DNA of 64,000 nucleotides from Klebsiella electrica (GCF_006711645.1 NZ_CP041247.1:1488001-1552000); one strand, 5' to 3'; counted from the stretch's first letter, positions 9,242 to 20,484 are shown. The notes: a model not told the origin generated them from the sequence alone. Made by a program: numbers and translations.

Positions 9242-11074
9242 GTGAACGGTGAACTGATTTGGGTGTTGTCTCTTCTTGCCGTTGCGGTCGTGCTCTTTGC
9301 CAGCGGGAAAGTGCGCATGGACGCAGTTGCGCTGCTGGTGATTGTCGCCTTTGTCCTCAGCGATACGCTGACCCTCAGCGAAGCGTTCTCGGGTTTTAGC
9401 GATCCGAACGTCATTCTGATTGCGGCGCTGTTTATTATCGGCGATGGCCTGGTCCGTACCGGGGTGGCCACCAAAGTCGGCAGCTGGCTGGTGAAGGTGG
9501 CCGGCAACAGCGAAACGAAAATGCTGGTCTTTCTGATGCTGACTGTCGCCGGGCTTGGTGCGTTTATGAGTTCAACAGGCGTGGTCGCTATCTTTATTCC
9601 GGTGGTGCTCAGCGTTTCTATGCGGATGAATACGTCGCCATCGCGCCTGATGATGCCGCTTAGCTTTGCTGGCCTAATCAGCGGGATGATGACACTGGTT
9701 GCCACGCCACCGAACCTGGTCGTGAACAGCGAACTGTTGCGTGAAGGTCTGCAGGGATTCGGCTTTTTTAGCGTCACGCCGATTGGCCTTGTGGTGCTGT
9801 TGCTGGGTATCCTCTATATGCTGGCGGCGCGCTTTATGCTCAGAGGCGGGGAGAATGACCATCCGCGGGACGGACGTAAAAGAAGCACCTTTCGCGATTT
9901 AATCAAAGAGTACCACCTGACCGGCCGCGCCCGTCGTCTGGCCATTCGTCCGGGGTCTCCGATGATTGGTCAGCGCCTGGACGATCTTAAGCTGCGTGAA
10001 CGCTACTGCGCCAACGTGATCGGCGTAGAGCGCTGGCGCCGTTTCCGCCGGGTTATCGTCAATGTGAACGGAGTGTCCGAGTTTCGCGCCCGTGACGTGC
10101 TGCTGATCGATATGTCCGCATCAGATATTGATTTGCGCCAGTTCTGCGGCGAGCAAATGCTTGAACCGATGGTGCTGCGCGGCGAATACTTTTCCGATCA
10201 GGCGCTGGATGTGGGGATGGCCGAAGTCGCGCTGATTCCGGATTCAGAACTGATCGGGAAAACGGTCCGTGAGATAGGTTTTCGCACTCGCTTCGGGCTC
10301 AATATTGTCGGCCTTAAGCGCGATGGTAAAGCGATGGATGGTTCGGTCGTCGACGAGTCTTTGCAGCTTGGTGATATCGTGCTGGTGGTCGGAAACTGGC
10401 GCCAGATAGCCCTGCTGGCGAAACGCGGTCGCGACTTTGTCGTATTGAATATGCCCGTGGAGGTGAACGATGCCTCGCCCGCGCACAGTCAGGCGCCGCA
10501 CGCCATCTTTTGCCTGGTGCTGATGGTCGCCCTGATGCTCACCGACGAGATCCCCAACCCGATAGCGGCGATTATCGCCTGCCTGCTGATGGGCAAATTC
10601 CGCTGTATTAATGCCGAAAGCGCTTATAAAGCGATTCACTGGCCAAGCATTATATTAATCGTCGGGATGATGCCCTTTGCGCTGGCGTTGCAAAAAACCG
10701 GCGGCGTCGATTTGGTGGTGGAGGGGCTGATGGATGTTGCCGGCAGCAAAGGGCCTTACGTGATGCTGGGCTGTTTGTTCGTGATGTGCGCCACTATCGG
10801 TCTGTTTATTTCCAACACCGCCACGGCGGTACTGATGGCGCCGATCGCCCTGGCGGCGGCGAAATCCATGGACGTCTCGCCTTATCCTTTTGCCATGGTG
10901 GTGGCGATGGCGGCTTCGGCCGCCTTTATGACGCCAGTCTCTTCGCCGGTTAACACGCTGGTGCTGGGGCCAGGAAAATACGCCTTCAGCGATTTTGTGA
11001 AGATTGGCGTGCCGTTCACCGTCCTCGTGATGGTGGTCTGCGTGCTGCTTGTGCCGATGCTGTTTCCGTTTTAA
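9242..11074 (+). CDS. yfbS: putative anion/cation transporter with RCK (TrkA-C) domains
   Basis: 610 residues. N- and C-terminal blocks of membrane segments (about residues 1-205 and 415-610) belong to the CitM/ArsB-type ion-transporter superfamily; [14 protein letters not shown] and [13 protein letters not shown] are typical. Between them are two TrkA_C-like regulatory domains (about 215-300 and 310-400), which sense ligands in related transporters. It matches E. coli YfbS over the full length; the substrate is unknown. The start is GTG 9242 with AAGGATAAG just upstream. It converges on yfbR with a REP-like sequence between. Confidence 0.93.
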   Translation: MNGELIWVLSLLAVAVVLFASGKVRMDAVALLVIVAFVLSDTLTLSEAFSGFSDPNVILIAALFIIGDGLVRTGVATKVGSWLVKVAGNSETKMLVFLMLTVAGLGAFMSSTGVVAIFIPVVLSVSMRMNTSPSRLMMPLSFAGLISGMMTLVATPPNLVVNSELLREGLQGFGFFSVTPIGLVVLLLGILYMLAARFMLRGGENDHPRDGRKRSTFRDLIKEYHLTGRARRLAIRPGSPMIGQRLDDLKLRERYCANVIGVERWRRFRRVIVNVNGVSEFRARDVLLIDMSASDIDLRQFCGEQMLEPMVLRGEYFSDQALDVGMAEVALIPDSELIGKTVREIGFRTRFGLNIVGLKRDGKAMDGSVVDESLQLGDIVLVVGNWRQIALLAKRGRDFVVLNMPVEVNDASPAHSQAPHAIFCLVLMVALMLTDEIPNPIAAIIACLLMGKFRCINAESAYKAIHWPSIILIVGMMPFALALQKTGGVDLVVEGLMDVAGSKGPYVMLGCLFVMCATIGLFISNTATAVLMAPIALAAAKSMDVSPYPFAMVVAMAASAAFMTPVSSPVNTLVLGPGKYAFSDFVKIGVPFTVLVMVVCVLLVPMLFPF

Positions 11075-11078
11075 CTGC

Positions 11079-11140
11079 CCCCCGGTGGCGCTACACCGGG
11101 GCTACAGAAACCGGAGGTCGGGTAAGGCGGAGCCGCCCGA
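11079..11140. repeat. REP-like palindromic sequence between yfbS and yfbR
   Basis: Contains CCCGGTGGCGCTACACCGGGGC and GGTCGGGTAAGGCGGAGCCG, typical of inverted REP cores. It sits between the 3' ends of two converging genes, where REPs commonly occur and protect mRNA ends. Confidence 0.75.
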
Positions 11141-11145
11141 CAAAA

Positions 11146-11745
11146 TCACAACGGTGAATCCTGGCTTATCTCATCCAGCGACAGCTGGAAGCTCGGGACG
11201 AAGACCTGCATAAAGTAGTCCATCTCCTCGCTACGCCGGGACTCCAGCGTTTTCTCAAGCCGGCCCTTGGCCAGTAAAAACTCATTGTTGCCGGCAGAGA
11301 GTTCCTCAAGGCATTTTAAGTAGGCGCAGAGCGCGTCGGCCTGTTTGACGATCGATTGCTCATCTGCGCTATAGCGATGCTCGTCGATCAGCGGTGCAAA
11401 GACATCGCGCAGTTCGTCAGGAACCATGTCGATAAGCTTCTGCTGGGCAATCTTCTCGATCGCTTTATATTCTTGCGCAATCTGCGAGTTGAAATATTTG
11501 ACTGGAGTCGGCAGATCGCCGGTTAACACTTCCGATGCATCGTGATACATCGCCAGCAGGGCGATGCGCTCGGCGTTAACCTTGCCGCCAAACATCCGGT
11601 TTTTGATAGTGGCCAGCGCGTGAGCAACCATCGCCACCTGCAGACTGTGCTCGGAGACGTTTTCGGTCCGTACATTACGCATCAGCGGCCAGCGGTTAAT
11701 TAACTTCAGGCGAGAGAGGTGGGCAAAGAAATGACTCTGACTCAT
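11146..11745 (-). CDS. yfbR: 5'-deoxynucleotidase (HD domain)
   Basis: 199 residues, the same as E. coli YfbR, which hydrolyses 5'-deoxyribonucleoside monophosphates in a metal-dependent way. HD-domain residues are visible: His in [17 protein letters not shown], the HD pair in MYHDASEVL, and the late Asp in [10 protein letters not shown]. Soluble; homodimeric in E. coli. It lies downstream of alaA on the same strand with an 84-nt gap, so co-transcription is possible. Confidence 0.97.
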   Translation of the reverse strand: MSQSHFFAHLSRLKLINRWPLMRNVRTENVSEHSLQVAMVAHALATIKNRMFGGKVNAERIALLAMYHDASEVLTGDLPTPVKYFNSQIAQEYKAIEKIAQQKLIDMVPDELRDVFAPLIDEHRYSADEQSIVKQADALCAYLKCLEELSAGNNEFLLAKGRLEKTLESRRSEEMDYFMQVFVPSFQLSLDEISQDSPL

Positions 11746-11829
11746 AGCAACCCTTAATCAGTGACAACATCGGGCCCTATTGTGCGCAGGGATTGCCGCC
11801 GGATGCAAATACCGGCGGCCGGGTAACAC

Positions 11830-13050
11830 TTATCCGTGCTGGTGATAGCCGGAGAGGAAGCGACCAAAGCGAGAAATCGCCATTTCCAGATCGTCCTCAC
11901 GCGGGAGGGTGACAATACGCACGTGATCCGGCCATGGCCAGTTAAAGGCGCTTCCCTGAACCAACAGGACTTTTTCCTGCAGCAGGAAGTCGAGCACCAT
12001 TTTCTGGTCATCGTGAATATTAAAGCGCTTCGCATCGATTTTCGGGAACATGTACAGCGCGCCTTGCGGCTTCACGCAGGAAACGCCGGGGATCTCGTTG
12101 ATCAACTCCCATGCGCGGTTGCGCTGTTCGTACAGTCTGCCACCGGGAACGATAAACTCGCTGATGCTCTGATAGCCGCCTAAGGCGGTTTGAATTGCGT
12201 GCTGCGCCGGTACGTTAGCGCACAGACGCATAGACGCCAGCATCTCCAGACCTTCGATATAGCCTTTTGCGTGCTTTTTCGGCCCGTTCAGTACCATCCA
12301 GCCCTGGCGAAAACCTGCAACGCGGTAGGTCTTGGACAGGCCGTTAAAGGTCACTGTCAGCAGGTCGGGAGCCAGCGCGGCGATCGAATGGTGCTGGGCT
12401 TCGTCGTAGAGGATCTTGTCGTAGATTTCATCGGCGAAAATGATCAGGTTGTGCTGGCGGGCAAGCTCAACGATCTCCATCAGCAGCTCTTTCGAGTACA
12501 CCGCACCGGTAGGGTTGTTCGGGTTGATAATCACGATGCCGCGCGTGCGCGGGGTGATTTTTGCGCGAATGTCGTCAAGGTCCGGAAACCAGTCGGCGGA
12601 TTCATCGCACAGATAGTGCACTGCTTTCCCGCTGGAGAGCGAGACGGCGGCAGTCCACAGCGGATAATCCGGTGCCGGAACCAGCATTTCATCGCCGCTG
12701 TTCAGCAGCGCCTGCATGGCCTGAACGATCAGTTCTGAGACGCCGTTACCGATATAAATATCTTCGACCGTCACATCGCGCATACCGCGCGCCTGATAGT
12801 GCTGCATGATAGCCTTCCGCGCCGAGTAGAGGCCTTTAGAGTCACAATAACCCTGAGCGGTAGGCAGATTGCGAATAACATCAACAAGGATTTCGTCGGG
12901 GGCGTCAAAGCCAAACGGCGCCGGGTTGCCGATGTTCAGTTTCAGGACTTTATTGCCTTCTTCTTCAAGGCGTTTTGCCTCTTTCAGAACCGGGCCACGG
13001 ATGTCGTAACAGACGTTATCTAACTTGCTGGATTTTTCGATAGGGGACAT
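11830..13050 (-). CDS. alaA: glutamate-pyruvate aminotransferase
   Basis: 406 residues of the class I aminotransferase family, nearly identical to E. coli AlaA (YfbQ). It makes alanine from pyruvate and glutamate with pyridoxal phosphate. The PLP lysine is in NGLSKTYRVAGFRQGW; the conserved Asn and Asp are in INPNNPTGAVYS and FADEIYDKIL; the C-terminal substrate-binding Arg is in HVRIVTLP. ATG 13050 opens MSPIEKSSKLDNV as in E. coli. It is transcribed away from lrhA. Confidence 0.97.
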   Translation of the reverse strand: MSPIEKSSKLDNVCYDIRGPVLKEAKRLEEEGNKVLKLNIGNPAPFGFDAPDEILVDVIRNLPTAQGYCDSKGLYSARKAIMQHYQARGMRDVTVEDIYIGNGVSELIVQAMQALLNSGDEMLVPAPDYPLWTAAVSLSSGKAVHYLCDESADWFPDLDDIRAKITPRTRGIVIINPNNPTGAVYSKELLMEIVELARQHNLIIFADEIYDKILYDEAQHHSIAALAPDLLTVTFNGLSKTYRVAGFRQGWMVLNGPKKHAKGYIEGLEMLASMRLCANVPAQHAIQTALGGYQSISEFIVPGGRLYEQRNRAWELINEIPGVSCVKPQGALYMFPKIDAKRFNIHDDQKMVLDFLLQEKVLLVQGSAFNWPWPDHVRIVTLPREDDLEMAISRFGRFLSGYHQHG

Positions 13051-13949
13051 GAATCTTTGACCTTTTAGCTGTTATCGCCACTCCCTGCCGTGGAAGTCAG
13101 CACGGAACAATGTACTCTTCATCCCCGAGGTTTTGAAGGGTTAACAGGAGAAGATTTTGCTTATGTGATTTTTTTGGTTTAATTGATTTGGCTGGTGATT
13201 GCCTTTGTCTTTTATAGAATATGCCTTTAATGGCTGCTTTAATGGTCAATAATGGTGTTGTTTTCGCTATTTCGTGAACATTTATATGGTTTATTCTCCT
13301 GGGCGTGGCGCCAGAGATTATTTTTTTCGCAGGATGCTCAGGGGGGATGAAAAGGCGTATAACAGGTAAAGCGCGGTGGCTGTAACGGTAATGTTAAATA
13401 TGCTTAATAAGAATATTTAATTAATTAAAAAGATTTTATTTTTCACAATTCGGGATTTTCTTTTTGTTAATTAAATTAAAGTCATGAAAAAAAATTTAAA
13501 ATTGGCTTTAATAATAATGATTAGACCTTATAAATAATTCGGTTTTCGGTTACGATACCTGCGTTAATATCGATTAAGAGCCTGTTTTTTCGCAGGTTAA
13601 GCTATTAATATATTGTTATTGCAGGATTTTTTTTGTTTGTTTTTTCGCTTTTTACAATGGCTGTGATGAGGGGCGATGACCTCATCCTTGCCGTAGAGAA
13701 CTTTTTTGAAGAACATCACAGAAATCAGAACGGTGTATCAGAACGGTGTAATAGAAAGCGTAGAACTACGGACAATATATGACTCAGACGTTTCGCGCAC
13801 TTGCTGCGGGCGAGTACTTTCACATGCAATAACGTTCGTCCAGATGCACATTCCGTTTGTGAATGGCACAAGGCTCAAGGAATAGCCGGAAACCTGGAGC
13901 ACAGCGTCAACAAGGCAGGTTCGCATTCGCCACCTGTAAGTGAACAAAT
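13051..13949. promoter_or_regulatory. alaA-lrhA intergenic region, AT-rich
   Basis: 899 bp without a supported gene. The part near 13051-13140 should hold the alaA promoter. A strongly AT-rich stretch at about 13380-13560 (runs such as AATATTTAATTAATTAAAAA) is a likely nucleoid-protein target. The long distance to lrhA implies a long leader for that gene, as in E. coli. Small open frames on the minus strand have no codon or homology support. Confidence 0.5.
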
Positions 13950-14876
13950 ATGATAAATGCAAATCGTCCGATACTGAATCTCGACCTGGATCTGCTGAGA
14001 ACCTTCGTTGCTGTCGCCGATCTGAATACTTTTGCCGCCGCTGCAGCGGCGGTATGCCGGACTCAGTCTGCCGTAAGCCAACAGATGCAACGTCTGGAAC
14101 AACTGGTCGGCAAAGAGCTCTTTGCCCGTCATGGGCGCAATAAATTGCTGACCGAGCAGGGTATTCAACTGCTGGGCTACGCCCGCAAAATCCTGCGTTT
14201 TAATGATGAAGCCTGCATGTCGCTGATGTTCAGCAGCCTGCAAGGGATCTTAACGATTGGCGCATCTGATGAAACAGCCGAGACTATTTTACCGTTTTTG
14301 TTGAACCGGATCGGCAGCTTCTACCCGAAACTGACGCTGGAAATTAAGGTTCTTAAGCATGCTGAGGCGGTGGCTATGCTGGCGAGCGGCGCAATTGATC
14401 TCGCGCTGACGACTCACCAGACGGCGGAATTCGATACGCTGATACTGCGCACTTCGCCAACCCTATGGTACTGCGCTGCCGATTATGTGGTGCCGCGGCA
14501 GGAGACGATCCCGCTGATCCTGCTGGAAGAACCGGGTCCGTTTCGTGAGGAGATCATTGCCGCGCTGAATGCCGCCGGCGCACCGTGGCATCTGGCCCAT
14601 TCCGCCTCGACGCTTGCGGGCGTTAAAGCGGCGGTAAAGGCGGGGCTGGGGGTTACCGCCCGTCCGGTAGAAATGATGAGCCCCGAGCTGCGGGTTGTCG
14701 GTAAGAATGAGGGGCTTCCTGCTCTGGCGGATACGCAATATGTGCTGAGCTGCAATGCGTACAAGATAAGCGAGTCGGCGCAGGCTATTTTCCAGTCGCT
14801 GAGCCAGGATTATCGCCCCTGGTCGTCTGAGCCTGCGTTTACCCCTGAAGGGGGAGATAATTCCCTCATTTCCTGA
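13950..14876 (+). CDS. lrhA: LysR-type regulator LrhA
   Basis: 308 residues. An N-terminal winged helix-turn-helix (about residues 12-72, [20 protein letters not shown] to [16 protein letters not shown]) is nearly identical to E. coli LrhA, which represses flhDC (motility) and affects RpoS. The C-terminal effector domain is much less alike, except for [20 protein letters not shown] and EMMSPELRV. The protein ends in EGGDNSLIS, a few residues short of the E. coli C terminus. The ribosome site before ATG 13950 is weak. It lies upstream of nuo on the same strand, with its own terminator. Confidence 0.94.
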   Translation: MINANRPILNLDLDLLRTFVAVADLNTFAAAAAAVCRTQSAVSQQMQRLEQLVGKELFARHGRNKLLTEQGIQLLGYARKILRFNDEACMSLMFSSLQGILTIGASDETAETILPFLLNRIGSFYPKLTLEIKVLKHAEAVAMLASGAIDLALTTHQTAEFDTLILRTSPTLWYCAADYVVPRQETIPLILLEEPGPFREEIIAALNAAGAPWHLAHSASTLAGVKAAVKAGLGVTARPVEMMSPELRVVGKNEGLPALADTQYVLSCNAYKISESAQAIFQSLSQDYRPWSSEPAFTPEGGDNSLIS

Positions 14877-14930
14877 GTGGAGTTAGTTACACAGATCACA
14901 AAAAGCTGGTAACAAATTGTAAGTGCAAAA

Positions 14931-14976
14931 AAGAGCCGCTAAGGTTTGAATTATGCCGTGCGGTTCTTTTTTTTCT
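14931..14976 (+). terminator. probable lrhA terminator
   Basis: AGAGCCGC (14932-14939) pairs with GCGGTTCT (with one G-U), separated by about 20 nt and followed by a long T-run. Located 55 nt after the lrhA stop. Confidence 0.7.
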
Positions 14977-15526
14977 TATTTTACAGGGGTTTTTAATATT
15001 TTTTCGTTTTATTTGCATACTTATCAATAAGTTGCATTTGATGCGGCGCTTGCTCCCCGACTTTTCCCAGCACTTTCAATACTTCATGCTAATGTTAAAA
15101 AACCGTCTAGATTGTTGCCGTTTTATAGGTTTAATTAACAAAATCGTGTCACAGATCAAAAAAATACCCCTCCTTAGGGGGAGGAATCGAGGCTAAATCC
15201 TGTCAAAATAGACGGGTAATTTTGATTTACAACAGAAACGGACACGATTCAACAACACTAAATCCGGTTTGTATGCAAGGTTATTTCGCATAAAAGGGCA
15301 TTTAATGTTAATGAAAAAAATCTAATGTAAATTAATGTTGTTAAAACTTTTGTTGAAGTTGACAAAAGGTTAAAGAAAGGGGTAAAAAGCCACCGCATAC
15401 AGCCTTCTACGCTAAGTAGGGACGCTTTTTTGCAAGGTTATTTTTTTATTCCTCCCCGTGAAACGCTGTGGCGTTCATCTGCCAGCAAGAGCAGAGGGTT
15501 TAGCGCTACACTTTTTTGGTTAAGCA
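14977..15526 (+). promoter_or_regulatory. nuo operon promoter and leader region
   Basis: 550 bp between the lrhA terminator and nuoA, with no supported gene. It is AT-rich, as expected for a promoter region controlled by anaerobic and nitrate regulators in E. coli, but I cannot assign individual sites. At 15384-15431 an AAAAAGC / GCTTTTT outer stem with an inner CTAC-GCTAA-GTAG hairpin and a T-run looks like an intrinsic terminator. A second GC-rich palindrome (CCTCC...GGAGG) is at about 15169-15184. Confidence 0.55.
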
Positions 15527-15973
15527 ATGCGTATGTCAACATCCACTGAAGTCATCGCTCATCATTGGGCATTCGCTATATTTCTCATCATTGCCATCGG
15601 CCTGTGCTGCCTGATGCTTGTCGGGGGCTGGTACCTCGGCGGTCGCGCGCGCGCGCGTAGCAAGAATACGCCGTTTGAATCGGGGATCGACTCCGTTGGT
15701 TCGGCTCGCTTACGTCTTTCTGCGAAGTTTTATCTGGTTGCCATGTTCTTCGTTATCTTCGACGTGGAAGCTCTGTATCTCTACGCATGGTCGACTTCTA
15801 TCCGCGAAAGCGGCTGGGTCGGCTTTGTGGAAGCCGCAATTTTCATTTTAGTGCTACTGGCAGGTCTGGTTTACCTCGTTCGTATCGGCGCACTGGACTG
15901 GACGCCTGCGCGTTCCCGTCGCACGCTGGTTAATTCAGAAACAGACAGTCCCACTAACCGTCATATGCAGTAA
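15527..15973 (+). CDS. nuoA: NADH-quinone oxidoreductase subunit A
   Basis: 148 residues, matching E. coli NuoA. Small membrane subunit of complex I at the junction between the peripheral and membrane arms. Three hydrophobic segments (about residues 14-36, 66-88 and 98-120) and the conserved loop [20 protein letters not shown] are visible. ATG 15527 corresponds to the E. coli start (MxMSTSTEV); ATG 15533 is possible. No strong ribosome site is seen. First gene of a 13-gene operon; 15 nt precede nuoB. Confidence 0.98.
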   Translation: MRMSTSTEVIAHHWAFAIFLIIAIGLCCLMLVGGWYLGGRARARSKNTPFESGIDSVGSARLRLSAKFYLVAMFFVIFDVEALYLYAWSTSIRESGWVGFVEAAIFILVLLAGLVYLVRIGALDWTPARSRRTLVNSETDSPTNRHMQ

Positions 15974-15988
15974 AAGCGAGGCAATAAG

Positions 15989-16663
15989 ATGGATTATACG
16001 CTCACCCGCATAGATCCTAACGGTGAGAACGACCGTTACCCCCTGCAGAAACAGGAGATCGTAACTGACCCCCTGGAGCAAGAAGTCAATAAAAGCGTGT
16101 ATATGGGGAAACTCGAACATGCGCTGCATGACATGGTGAACTGGGGCCGCAAGAACTCAATCTGGCCCTACAACTTCGGCCTGTCATGCTGCTACGTTGA
16201 AATGGTAACGTCATTCACTGCGGTGCATGACGTTGCGCGTTTTGGCGCCGAGGTACTGCGTGCTTCTCCTCGTCAGGCGGACCTGATGGTTGTCGCTGGT
16301 ACCTGCTTCACCAAAATGGCGCCGGTCATTCAGCGTTTGTATGACCAGATGCTGGAGCCTAAGTGGGTTATCTCCATGGGCGCCTGCGCCAACTCCGGCG
16401 GGATGTACGATATTTATTCTGTCGTCCAGGGTGTGGACAAGTTTATTCCGGTTGATGTTTACATCCCGGGCTGTCCGCCGCGTCCGGAAGCGTATATGCA
16501 GGCGCTGATGCTGCTGCAGGAGTCTATTGGTAAAGAACGTCGCCCGCTCTCGTGGGTGGTTGGCGATCAGGGCGTATACCGCGCCAACATGCAGTCGGAA
16601 CGCGAGCGTAAACGTGGTGAACGCATTGCAGTGACCAATCTGCGGACACCGGACGAGATTTAA
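15989..16663 (+). CDS. nuoB: NADH-quinone oxidoreductase subunit B (cluster N2)
   Basis: 224 residues. Carries the [4Fe-4S] cluster N2, the last electron donor to quinone: the adjacent cysteines in [10 protein letters not shown], a third in [12 protein letters not shown] and a fourth in [10 protein letters not shown]. It is a peripheral-arm subunit facing the quinone cavity formed with NuoD and NuoH. The C-terminal [20 protein letters not shown] is basic. A 90-nt gap follows before nuoC. Confidence 0.98.
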   Translation: MDYTLTRIDPNGENDRYPLQKQEIVTDPLEQEVNKSVYMGKLEHALHDMVNWGRKNSIWPYNFGLSCCYVEMVTSFTAVHDVARFGAEVLRASPRQADLMVVAGTCFTKMAPVIQRLYDQMLEPKWVISMGACANSGGMYDIYSVVQGVDKFIPVDVYIPGCPPRPEAYMQALMLLQESIGKERRPLSWVVGDQGVYRANMQSERERKRGERIAVTNLRTPDEI

Positions 16664-16753
16664 CTTGCGCCTGCGGGCGGCGGAATAACACTTCGCAAAT
16701 CAATCTACTAAAGCAGCGAAGCCTCGCCCGGCAGTCACCACGGACCTTTTGCA

Positions 16754-18562
16754 ATGGTGAACAATATGACCGATTTACATGCGCATGACGCCGCACCAGC
16801 CTGGCAAACCCGCGATCACCTTGATGACCCGGTGATCGGCGAACTGCGCAATCGTTTTGGGCCGGATGCCTTTACCGTTCAACCTACCCGCACCGGCGTT
16901 CCGGTGGTCTGGGTCAAGCGCGAACAGCTGCTGGAGGTGGGTGATTTCCTGAAGAAATTGCCGAAACCTTACGTCATGCTGTTCGATCTGCATGGGATGG
17001 ACGAACGTCTGCGTACCCACCGTGACGGGCTCCCCGCCGCGGATTTTTCCGTTTTCTATCATCTGATCTCCATTGAACGCAATCGTGACATTATGCTCAA
17101 GGTAGCATTGTCCGAAAACGATCTGCGCGTGCCGACTTTTACCAAACTGTTCCCGAATGCCAACTGGTATGAGCGCGAAACGTGGGAAATGTTCGGTATT
17201 GATATCGAAGGCCACCCGCACCTGACGCGCATCATGATGCCGCCGACCTGGGAAGGCCATCCGCTGCGTAAAGACTACCCGGCACGCGCCACCGAGTTCG
17301 ATCCGTTTGAGCTGACTAAAGCCAAGCAGGATCTGGAAATGGAAGCGCTGACCTTTAAGCCGGAAGCGTGGGGCATGAAGCGCGGGACCGAAAACGAGGA
17401 CTTCATGTTCCTCAACCTCGGCCCGAACCACCCGTCTGCCCACGGTGCTTTCCGTATTATCCTGCAGCTTGATGGCGAAGAGATTGTCGACTGCGTACCG
17501 GACATCGGCTACCACCACCGTGGTGCGGAGAAGATGGGCGAACGTCAGTCCTGGCACAGCTACATTCCGTATACCGACCGTATCGAATACCTTGGCGGCT
17601 GTGTCAATGAGATGCCGTACGTGCTGGCGGTGGAAAAGCTGGCGGGGATCACCGTACCGGATCGCGTGAATGTGATTCGCGTGATGCTCTCTGAGCTGTT
17701 CCGCATTAACAGCCACCTGCTGTACATCTCCACCTTTATTCAGGACGTCGGCGCGATGACGCCGGTGTTCTTTGCCTTTACCGACCGGCAGAAGATCTAC
17801 GATCTGGTGGAAGCGATTACCGGTTTCCGTATGCACCCGGCGTGGTTCCGCATCGGCGGCGTCGCGCACGACCTGCCGCGCGGCTGGGATCGCCTGCTGC
17901 GCGAATTCCTTGAGTGGATGCCAAAACGTCTGGATTCTTACGAGAAAGCCGCGCTGCGCAACACCATTCTGATTGGCCGTTCGAAAGGCGTTGCCGCCTA
18001 TAACGCCAAAGAAGCGCTGGAGTGGGGCACCACCGGTGCCGGCCTGCGCGCAACGGGGATCGGCTTCGACGTGCGTAAATGGCGCCCCTATTCTGGCTAT
18101 GAAAACTTTGACTTTGAAGTGCCAACCGGTGGCGGTATCTCTGACTGCTATACCCGCGTGATGCTGAAAGTCGAAGAACTGCGCCAGAGCCTGCGCATTC
18201 TTCAGCAGTGTCTCGATAACATGCCGGAAGGCCCGTTCAAAGCGGATCACCCGCTGACGACGCCGCCGCCGAAAGAGCGCACGCTGCAGCATATCGAAAC
18301 CCTGATTACGCACTTCCTGCAGGTTTCCTGGGGCCCGGTCATGCCGGCCAACGAATCCTTCCAGATGATAGAAGCGACGAAGGGTATCAACAGTTACTAC
18401 CTGACCAGCGACGGCAGCACCATGAGCTATCGTACCCGTATCCGCACGCCGAGCTATGCGCACCTGCAGCAGATCCCGTCGGCGATTCGCGGCAGCCTGG
18501 TATCCGACCTGATCGTTTATCTGGGTAGTATCGATTTTGTTATGTCAGACGTGGACCGCTAA
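16754..18562 (+). CDS. nuoC: NADH-quinone oxidoreductase fused subunits C and D
   Basis: 602 residues. The NuoC (30-kDa) domain covers about residues 1-190 ([18 protein letters not shown]) and the NuoD (49-kDa) domain the rest ([21 protein letters not shown], the quinone-site histidine loop). The fusion is the normal state in enterobacteria. The peripheral arm is built on this subunit; NuoD contributes quinone binding next to cluster N2. ATG 16754 gives MVNNMTDL as in E. coli. It ends 2 nt before nuoE. Confidence 0.98.
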   Translation: MVNNMTDLHAHDAAPAWQTRDHLDDPVIGELRNRFGPDAFTVQPTRTGVPVVWVKREQLLEVGDFLKKLPKPYVMLFDLHGMDERLRTHRDGLPAADFSVFYHLISIERNRDIMLKVALSENDLRVPTFTKLFPNANWYERETWEMFGIDIEGHPHLTRIMMPPTWEGHPLRKDYPARATEFDPFELTKAKQDLEMEALTFKPEAWGMKRGTENEDFMFLNLGPNHPSAHGAFRIILQLDGEEIVDCVPDIGYHHRGAEKMGERQSWHSYIPYTDRIEYLGGCVNEMPYVLAVEKLAGITVPDRVNVIRVMLSELFRINSHLLYISTFIQDVGAMTPVFFAFTDRQKIYDLVEAITGFRMHPAWFRIGGVAHDLPRGWDRLLREFLEWMPKRLDSYEKAALRNTILIGRSKGVAAYNAKEALEWGTTGAGLRATGIGFDVRKWRPYSGYENFDFEVPTGGGISDCYTRVMLKVEELRQSLRILQQCLDNMPEGPFKADHPLTTPPPKERTLQHIETLITHFLQVSWGPVMPANESFQMIEATKGINSYYLTSDGSTMSYRTRIRTPSYAHLQQIPSAIRGSLVSDLIVYLGSIDFVMSDVDR

Positions 18563-18564
18563 TT

Positions 18565-19065
18565 ATGCACGAGAATCAACAACCACAAACCGAGGCTTTT
18601 GAGCTGAGTGCGGCAGAGCGTGAGGCCATTGAGCACGAGAAGCACCACTATGAAGACCCGCGTGCGGCGTCCATCGAAGCGCTGAAGATCGTTCAGAAAC
18701 AGCGCGGCTGGGTGCCGGATGGCGCGATCTACGCGATCGCCGACGTACTGGGTATCCCGGCAAGCGACGTGGAAGGGGTAGCCACTTTCTACAGCCAGAT
18801 CTTCCGCCAGCCGGTTGGCCGTCACGTGATCCGCTATTGCGATAGCGTGGTTTGCCATATCACCGGCTTCCAGGGCATTCAGTCGGCTATCGAGAAAAAG
18901 CTCGACATCAAACCGGGTCAAACTACCTTTGATGGCCGCTTCACTCTGCTGCCGACCTGCTGTCTGGGCAACTGCGACAAGGGACCGACGATGATGATTG
19001 ATGAGGATACTCATAGTTATCTGACGCCGGAGGCGATTCCTGACCTGTTGGAGCGGTATAAATGA
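18565..19065 (+). CDS. nuoE: NADH-quinone oxidoreductase subunit E (cluster N1a)
   Basis: 166 residues of the 24-kDa thioredoxin-like ferredoxin family. [2Fe-2S] N1a ligands are seen in CDSVVCH and in [13 protein letters not shown]. It belongs to the NADH dehydrogenase module with NuoF and NuoG. The gene starts 2 nt after nuoCD and its stop overlaps nuoF by 4 nt. Confidence 0.98.
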   Translation: MHENQQPQTEAFELSAAEREAIEHEKHHYEDPRAASIEALKIVQKQRGWVPDGAIYAIADVLGIPASDVEGVATFYSQIFRQPVGRHVIRYCDSVVCHITGFQGIQSAIEKKLDIKPGQTTFDGRFTLLPTCCLGNCDKGPTMMIDEDTHSYLTPEAIPDLLERYK

Positions 19066-20399
19066 AGACAGTGATCCGCACTCCCGAAACGCATCCGCTG
19101 ACCTGGCGACTGCGCGATGATAAACAGCCGGTATGGCTGGAAGAGTATCAGAGCAAAAACGGCTATGCCGGCGCGCGTAAGGCGCTGCTGGGCCTGGCGC
19201 CGGATGAGATAGTCAATCAGGTGAAAGACGCCGGTCTGAAAGGACGCGGCGGCGCGGGCTTTTCCACCGGTCTGAAGTGGAGCCTGATGCCGAAAGACGA
19301 ATCCATGAACATTCGTTACCTGCTGTGTAACGCCGATGAGATGGAGCCGGGCACCTATAAAGACCGTCTGCTGATGGAGCAACTGCCGCACCTGCTGGTG
19401 GAAGGCATGCTGATTTCCGCGTTTGCGCTGAAAGCGTACCGCGGCTACATCTTCCTGCGCGGCGAATATATTGAAGCGGCGGCGCATTTACGCCGCGCGA
19501 TCGCCGAAGCGACCGAAGCCGGTCTGCTGGGCAAAAACATTCTCGGCACCGGTTTTGATTTCGAACTGTTCGTCCACACCGGGGCAGGGCGTTATATCTG
19601 CGGTGAAGAAACCGCGCTGATTAACTCCCTCGAAGGCCGTCGCGCCAACCCGCGCTCCAAGCCGCCGTTCCCGGCGAGCTCCGGCGTGTGGGGGAAACCG
19701 ACCTGCGTCAACAACGTGGAAACCCTGTGTAACGTCCCGGCGATTCTGGCCAACGGCGTCGAGTGGTATCAGAACATTTCTACCAGCAAAGATGCCGGTA
19801 CCAAGCTGATGGGCTTCTCTGGCCGGGTGAAAAATCCGGGCGTCTGGGAACTGCCGTTCGGCACCACCGCGCGCGAGATTCTGGAAGATTATGCCGGCGG
19901 CATGCGTGATGGCCTGAAGTTTAAGGCCTGGCAGCCGGGCGGCGCGGGGACCGACTTCCTGACCGAAGCGCATCTTGACCTGCCGATGGAATTCGAAAGT
20001 ATTGGTAAAGCGGGAAGCCGTCTGGGTACCGCGCTGGCGATGGCCGTTGACCATGAGATTGGCATGGTATCGCTGGTGCGCAACCTGGAAGAGTTCTTTG
20101 CCCGCGAGTCCTGCGGTTGGTGCACACCGTGCCGTGACGGTCTGCCGTGGAGCGTGAAAATTCTGCGCGCTCTGGAGCGCGGTGAAGGCCAGCCGGGTGA
20201 TATCGAGACACTTGAGCAACTGTGTCGGTTCCTTGGTCCGGGCAAAACCTTCTGTGCGCATGCGCCAGGTGCGGTAGAACCGCTGCAGAGCGCCATTAAA
20301 TATTTCCGCGACGAATTCGAAGCAGGCATTAAGCAGCAGTTCAGTAATACCCATGCTATCAACGGGATTCAGCCGAACCTGCTTAAGACGCGCTGGTAA
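19062..20399 (+). CDS. nuoF: NADH-quinone oxidoreductase subunit F (FMN, NADH site)
   Basis: 445 residues. Oxidises NADH with FMN and passes electrons to [4Fe-4S] N3. [13 protein letters not shown] is the nucleotide/FMN loop, [14 protein letters not shown] follows it, and [11 protein letters not shown] plus the Cys of [11 protein letters not shown] bind the cluster. Length as in E. coli. It is followed by an 85-nt gap with a strong hairpin before nuoG. Confidence 0.98.
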   Translation: MKTVIRTPETHPLTWRLRDDKQPVWLEEYQSKNGYAGARKALLGLAPDEIVNQVKDAGLKGRGGAGFSTGLKWSLMPKDESMNIRYLLCNADEMEPGTYKDRLLMEQLPHLLVEGMLISAFALKAYRGYIFLRGEYIEAAAHLRRAIAEATEAGLLGKNILGTGFDFELFVHTGAGRYICGEETALINSLEGRRANPRSKPPFPASSGVWGKPTCVNNVETLCNVPAILANGVEWYQNISTSKDAGTKLMGFSGRVKNPGVWELPFGTTAREILEDYAGGMRDGLKFKAWQPGGAGTDFLTEAHLDLPMEFESIGKAGSRLGTALAMAVDHEIGMVSLVRNLEEFFARESCGWCTPCRDGLPWSVKILRALERGEGQPGDIETLEQLCRFLGPGKTFCAHAPGAVEPLQSAIKYFRDEFEAGIKQQFSNTHAINGIQPNLLKTRW

Positions 20400-20413
20400 T
20401 GTCTCCACAAGCT

Positions 20414-20446
20414 CGTTCAGGCGGCGCCAACGCGGCGGCCTGAACG
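20414..20446 (+). promoter_or_regulatory. strong hairpin in the nuoF-nuoG gap
   Basis: CGTTCAGGC (20414-20422) and GCCTGAACG (20438-20446) form a perfect 9-bp stem around a GC-rich loop that can pair further (CGCC/GGCG). There is no T-run directly after it, so it is more likely an RNA stability or processing element than a terminator. Confidence 0.6.
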
Positions 20447-20484
20447 ACAAAGTGGTAACGATTTTTTAATTTGGAAGCATGCTA

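Noticed and set aside
13738..13962. 74-residue minus-strand frame upstream of lrhA
   Set aside because: Overlaps the lrhA start and leader; no ribosome site or homology.
16775..18463. 562-residue open frame antisense to nuoCD
   Set aside because: It mirrors the codon pattern of a highly conserved gene in GC-rich sequence and has no recognisable domain.
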